DNA of 64,000 bases from Carnegiea gigantea. Its lineage: Eukaryota; Streptophyta; Magnoliopsida; Caryophyllales; Cactaceae. Where the stretch lies: contig JAKOGI010000007.1 in assembly GCA_029747015.1 (NCBI GenBank), positions 702,001 through 766,000 of the forward strand. The letters are read 5' to 3'. Each line of letters starts with the position of its first letter. The first letter of the stretch is position 1. Under the pieces are notes generated by a model. The model did not search any database and had not been told where the DNA came from. It was given only the letters and a program-made list of their open reading frames with translations. Positions 58,773 through 64,000 of the stretch are shown here, one piece after another. Position numbers and translations under genes: made by a program.

Positions 58773-59529
58773 GGAAGACTCAGATGATAACCCTTAGGAA
58801 GACCCCGAGGAACACCCGATAGAAGAGGGAGATCCTAAAGAAGACCCTGAGGGAGACTCTGAGGTTAGCGAGGGACAGCTGATGGGGAGAGAAGAACTAG
58901 TGGGGGACTAGGAAGACGAAGAAAGGGACCACCCTGCACAGGACAAGCAAAACTAGTGGCTCGGAAGACTTGGAGGATAAGATAAACTCCTTGTGGGAAA
59001 GGGCCCAGCGTGAGATTGGGCTGACCTGCGGGAAGCGGGATAAATGTGGCCAGATGTGTAAGGGCATCTGTCCATTGGACGCCCCTGACCACTTGAAGGT
59101 GGAAGCATTAGGGAGCTGTTTTTTTCTTTCTTTTCTAGAGGAAGTGCTACTAGTATTGTCTCTGTTCATTATTAATCAACTGTGGCTATTAGAATTATAA
59201 GTTGAAATGTAATGAAAGCGCTGATGTGGAACTCTTATGGAATTTAAAATTTTATACAATAAAATCGTCTGGGTTATCTAAATCCCCGTGTTATTGGTTG
59301 TGAAAGATGTGAATCGTGTGAATGTGATGCCTGTGTGATATAAAATGTCTGAACCTATAATGTGACGGATGTACCAGCTGAATGTGGTAATGTGCTGTAA
59401 TCGAACATCTGAGAAATATTACATGATGCACTGGCATGTACTATATTCTCAAAATTTTGTAGTATGTAGAATATGAATTATTAGGGGAGGAACTTAACTC
59501 GACTTAGTTCCCGAACAGGATGGCGGGAA

Positions 59530-59830
59530 ACCACGATGAATCTCAGATCGGGTGCTATGCACTCTTTTATTCCTGATAAACTGGTTGAGATGCTAGGGTT
59601 ATTTCCCACCCCTAAACCCCTTCTGCTATCTGCGATGCTTCCTAATGGGAAAACAGCGTCGTGTGAGGAGTTATACGAGGGTTACCCCATTAAAATGTAC
59701 GAGTGTGCATTTTCGGTAGACCTGTAAAGTTTGAGCCGACGGATTTTGGAGTTATCTTGGGGACGGACTGGTTAGCTAAGTACTAGACTCAGATAGACTA
59801 CTCCAAACAAAAAATCACCCTAAGCTGTTA
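59530..59830 (+). pseudogene. Gypsy aspartic protease remnant
   Basis: Reads SGAMHSFIPDKLVEMLG (the usual D-S-G active site now R-S-G), then PNGKTASCEELYEGYPIKM and, in another frame, FGVILGTDWLAKY. The catalytic aspartate is not visible in the open frame. Non-functional. Confidence 0.75.
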
Positions 59831-62800
59831 GACAAAGGGTGTGAGGGATTCCAGTGTTACGTAGTGAAAACTAAGGATGCATGACCCTCCCTAGAAGACA
59901 TCCCTATAGTGCGGGAATTACCAGACGTATTTCCCCATGAAATTCCTAGCATGCCACCTCTTAGAGAGGTGGAGTTTTGTATCAAATTGATCCCCAGGGC
60001 CACCCCTATTTCTAAGATACCTTATCGAATGGTACTAGCTGAACTTAAAGAACTGAAGACGTAGTTGGAGGAACTCTTGGAGAAAGGGTATATCCAGCTT
60101 AGTACATCCCCTTGGGGAGCCCCAATCTTATTTTTGAAGAAGAAGGATGGGACCCTAAGATTGTGTATAGACTACCGGGAGTTGAATAAGATAACGGTTA
60201 AGAACCATTACCCTCTGCCCAGAATGGACAACTTATTCGACCAATTTCGGGGCGCGGGAACATTTTCGAAAATTAACCTCCATTCGGGGTACCATCAACT
60301 CCGAACCAGATATGAGGATATACCCAAAACTGCATTCCGTACCCGATACGGCTACTATGAGTTCGTAGTGATGCCATTTGGCCTCACCAACGCACCAGCG
60401 GTATTCATAGACCTTATGAACAGGGTCTTTAAACCCTATTTGGATAAATTCATGGTGGTCTTTATTGATGACATTCTGATTTACTCGAGAACCCTAGATG
60501 AGCACACCCACCACTTAGGGACGACCCTGGATGTCTTAAGGAGGAATGAGTTGTATGCCAAGCTATCAAAATACGAGTCTTGGTTGAAGAAGGTGGCCTT
60601 TCTAGGACATGTAATTTTCAACGAGGGTGTATTGGTGGATCCCCAAAAGATTGAGGATGTGATAAATTAGCCCAGACCTAAGAGCCTGACTGAAGTAAAG
60701 AGTTTCTTGGGGTTGGCACGGTATTATCGTTGATTCGTCCAAAACTTTTCAAAGATTGCCACCCCGCTTATCAACTTGACCAGAAAGGTCACCTAGTATG
60801 AATGGACGAAGAAGTGTGAAGAAGCTTTCCAGGAGCTTAAGAAGAGACTCACGAGTGCGCCGGTATTAGCTCTACCTACGACGGATCAGGACTTCATAGT
60901 GTATAGCGATGCTTCTAGGAGTGAGTTGGGGTGTGTGTTAATACAAGATGAGCGTGTCACAGCATATGCCTCGCGACAGTTGACGAGACATGAGCTAAAC
61001 TACCCTACTCACGACCAGGAGTTAGCAGCAGTCGTATTTACCCTTAAGATCTGGAGACATTACCTGTACGGGATCCGTTGTGAAGTATTTACTGACCACC
61101 ATAGTTTGAAGTACCTTTTCTCACAGAAGGATTTGAATCTGAAACAGACTAGGTGGCTAGAGTTCCTAAAGGATTACGATGTTTATTTTTAGTACCATCC
61201 AGGGAAGGCCAATATAGTAGCAGATGCATTGAGTCGCAGGCCGTACCCAATACTGAGTTGTTTCATAACGCTCCCAGATGAGTTGTGTAAGGAATTTCAG
61301 ATATTAGAACTTAATGTGATTACTCCAGGGGCCAAATCTATGCTTTGCGCTCTAGAGGCACAACCGACCCTTATAGAGGAAATTTGACTAGTCCAAACCA
61401 TGGACCCTCAACTCGAGCAGATCAGGGAAAAAATATTGGTGGGTAAAGCACCTGAGTTCGTAATTCATGAGGATGGTACCGTATGATTCCATAATCGTGT
61501 GCGTGTTCTAACCATAGAGGCATTTAAGAAGAAGATCGTAGACGAGGGGCAAAATCCTCTACACTTGGTACACCCTGGGGGTAATAAGTTGTATAAGGAC
61601 CTAAGGCAGACGTTCTAGTGGAGTAACATGAAACAGGAAGTGGCTGATTATGTGGCAAAGTGTCTGACTTGCCAACGAGTGAAAATCGAACACCAACGGC
61701 CAGCGGGACTTTTACAACCGCTGGATGTCCTTGAGTGGAAATGGGACTCTGTGTCCATGGATTTCGACATAGGTTTGCCATTGACTCAATGAAAGAATAA
61801 TGCCATTTAGGTGATAGTGGATAAACTCATGAAATCAGTGTATTTTATAGCCATGAGGAATACTTGGACCCTGGATTAGTTAGCTCGAGCTTACCTCGAG
61901 GAGATAGTACGGTTGCACGGGGTACTCAGTTCCATAATATTGGATTGGGACACCAGATTCCAGTCGCGATTCTGGCAAAAGCTGTAAGAAGCGTTTGAGA
62001 CGCTACTATGCTTTAGTACTGCCTTCCACCCTGCTATGAACGGGTAGACAGAATGCACCATTCAAACCTTGGAAGATATGCTGCGAGCGTGCACTTCGGA
62101 CTTTAAGAGCGTGTGGGATGAACAGCTGGCACTGATCGAGTTTTCTTACAATAATAACTACCACGCGAGCATTGGCATGACCCTGTATGAGGCACTATAT
62201 GGGAAGAAATGCAGGACCCCGCTCTACTAGTAAGAGATTAATGAGGCCTTGACTATCGGACCGGAATTGATCCAAGCTACCACAGACAAAGTAAGGGTAA
62301 TCCAGGAATGAATGAAAGTCCGCCAGAACCGTCAGAAAAGCTAGGTCTACCAGTGATATAGGCTCCTTGAATTCCAGGTCGGAGACCAGGTGTTTCTTCA
62401 CGTTTCTCCAACCAAAGGAGTCGCGAGGTTTGGGAAAGCAGGGAGGCTCAGCCTGAGGTACATCGGACCGTACCCGATCATACAGCGGGTTGGAGAGGTA
62501 GCATACCAACTGGAGCGTTTGAGACGCTACTATGATCGGGTAGTACTGCCTTCCACCCTGCTATGAACGGGTAGACAGAATGCACCATTCAAACCTTGGA
62601 AGATATGCTGCGAGCGTGCACTTCGGACTTTAAGAGCGTGTGGGATGAACAGCTGGCACTGATCGAGTTTTCTTACAATAATAACTACCACGCGAGCATT
62701 GGCATGACCCTGTATGAGGCACTATATGGGAAGAAATGCAGGACCCCGCTCTACTAGTAAGAGATTAATGAGGCCTTGACTATCGGACCGGAATTGATCC

Positions 62801-63320
62801 AAGCTACCACAGACAAAGTAAGGGTAATCCAGGAATGAATGAAAGTCCGCCAGAACCGTCAGAAAAGCTAGGCCGACCAGTGATATAGGCTCCTTGAATT
62901 CCAGGTCGGAGACCAGGTGTTTCTTCACGTTTCTCCAACCAAAGGAGTCGCGAGGTTTGGGAAAGCAGGGAGGCTCAGCCTGAGGTACATCGGACCGTAC
63001 CCGATCATACAGCGGGTTGGAGAGGTAGCATACCAACTGGAGCTACCGACTGAACTTTGGAGAGTGCATAATGTATTGCATGTGTCGCAGTTGCGAAAAA
63101 TACATTTCAGATCCCTCGCACATCATTGAACCCGATCCTGTATAGCTCCAAGAAGACTTATCGTATGAGGAACAGCCTGTATAGATCCTAGATCTGCAGG
63201 AAAAGCACCTCCGTAAAAAGATGGTGCCCCTGGTGAAGGTCCTTTGGGCCAACCATGAGACGTCGGAAATCACTTGGGAGCCAGGGCAGGAGATGCAAGA
63301 CAAATACTCCCACTTGTTCT
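59830..63320 (+). pseudogene. Gypsy reverse transcriptase, RNase H and integrase remnant
   Basis: One reading frame can be followed from about 59830 to about 62514 with no frameshift but about 19 stops. Reverse transcriptase lies at 60065-60667 ([39 protein letters not shown], catalytic [11 protein letters not shown]). RNase H is 60899-61192 ([35 protein letters not shown]). The integrase zinc-binding part is near 61560-61690 ([21 protein letters not shown]), the core near 61740-62210, and the C-terminal part at 62917-63320 (FLHVSPTKGVARFGKAG, LHVSQLRKI, VKVLWANHETSEITWEPGQE). The C-terminal layout fits the Del/Tekay group. A frameshift near 63107 and a 527-bp tandem duplication add to the damage. 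Confidence 0.9.
61991..63041 (+). repeat. 527-bp direct tandem duplication inside integrase
   Basis: About 61991-62514 and 62515-63041 are near-identical head-to-tail copies. They differ by a 3-base change near the start (CTTTAG versus ATCGGGTAG) and very few substitutions. In-frame stops are shared, so the duplication is younger than the decay of the element. Confidence 0.93.
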
Positions 63321-63329
63321 TATAACCAG

Positions 63330-63463
63330 GTGCGTAGTAGTTTCGAGGATGAAACCCTTTTAAGTGAAGTAGTATGTAAAACCTTGAAAATTCTTATTTG
63401 TAATGACAGCGTGTCGTAATCTGATGAAGTTTCGAGGACAAAATTTTTCTAAGTGGGGTAGTA
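63330..63463 (+). other. Polypurine tract region, partly duplicated
   Basis: The segment TTTCGAGGA...AAGTG..GTAGTA occurs twice (around 63340-63374 and 63429-63463). The second copy directly precedes the LTR. This motif before the 3' LTR is typical of Del/Tekay elements. Confidence 0.7.
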
Positions 63464-63706
63464 TGTAAAACCTCAGAAAATTCATTTTGGGAATTAATGT
63501 CAGATTGGACCGGCCTAGACCCGAGTCAATCCAAGTCAATGCCAAATGAGTTCTTGTGGAATCCATTTCGTTTAAGAAAGCTTTCAATCGATTTTTCAAT
63601 ATTCTGAGAGTTTCAGTCGTCAAATTTTTCCTCCCCAATTTTTGTTAAACAACTCCTAAGTATTAACCTTCTTTTTATCGTTATGATTTTCTGATGTCCT
63701 TGTAGC

Positions 63707-63752
<46 letters not shown>

Positions 63753-64000
63753 TAAAAAAAGAAGGGAAGTAGCCGTGAGGCGCTAAAATGGAAAAAAAAA
63801 AAAACTTTTCCTAGTAGATTAAGAAGTTGATTCATTTAAAACTCTTTTTCCCCCTCTTTTTTTGGTTTAAAAGGCTAAAACCCTAAATTCGGTATACAAT
63901 TTGGATTCATTGTTTACTTTTTCAGAAAGCGAAACCAAACCAGACGCCATATAATTTTTTTTTTTGAACTATACCATAATTTTTATTCATACTATAACCA
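63464..64000 (+). repeat. 3' LTR of the second gypsy element, runs off the window
   Basis: Starts TGTAAAACCTCAG after the purine tract. It contains (AAT)n at about 63706-63751 and continues past the window end. Its match with the 5' LTR could not be confirmed by eye. Confidence 0.7.

Noticed and set aside
62195..62509. Two identical 104-codon frames on - (other at 62722-63036)
   Set aside because: Antisense shadows of the duplicated integrase segment; the second is identical only because of the 527-bp duplication.

Overview
The window is nuclear DNA of a flowering plant, probably a eudicot; the species cannot be named from sequence alone. The evidence is plant-specific secreted DUF26 (CRRSP) genes, a LIKE-COV fragment, a plant tRNA-Glu, and plant repeats: Ty3/gypsy and Ty1/copia elements, TRIMs, a Helitron with an RPA-like gene, a hAT MITE and an Au-SINE-like tail. 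Most of the sequence is AT-rich repeat. Only two genes look fully intact: the CRRSP genes at 9112-9969 and 36284-37141, both on + and both single-exon.

Layout. 1-10380 and 26715-37557 are two copies (A and B) of one segmental duplication. In order, each carries a decayed LIKE-COV exon, a 252-bp TRIM, (AT)n, an LTR fragment on -, a GACGG-rich tandem array holding a hAT MITE, intergenic DNA, a CRRSP gene and a tRNA-Glu relic. Copy A alone has a 537-bp TRIM (5041-5577). Copy B alone has about 2 kb at 32574-34625. Between the copies lie a Helitron relic (about 11925-16892), a non-autonomous gag-protease LTR retrotransposon on - (17430-24801, target duplication AAGCT), a better preserved LIKE-COV 3' end (25021-25433) and a near-intact tRNA-Glu (26092-26163). 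After copy B come copia and TRIM fragments, AT-rich DNA with an old internal duplication, and a third, broken CRRSP copy (44349-45477). That copy is interrupted by an inverted copy of its own promoter and 5' end. From 47 kb on the window is retrotransposon debris: copia on - (47053-49450), a gypsy LTR/gag relic (49500-51640), and a gypsy element on + whose 5' LTR region hosts a 3.4-kb solo LTR (53571-56953) and whose pol (59830-63320) is riddled with stops. Its 3' LTR runs off the window.

How it fits together. The locus looks like an expanding CRRSP-tRNA-Glu cluster: each CRRSP copy is followed 200-300 bp later by a tRNA-Glu or its relic, and the sequence after that is itself repeated four times. 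The two intact CRRSPs differ by about 53 amino acids but only about 7 silent codons, while signal peptide, cysteines and C-terminal tail are unchanged. That points to diversifying selection on a secreted, probably defence-related protein. The third copy has become a fold-back with two promoters facing each other, a structure that could make hairpin RNA. These two observations are the strongest leads in the window. All alignments and counts were made by eye.
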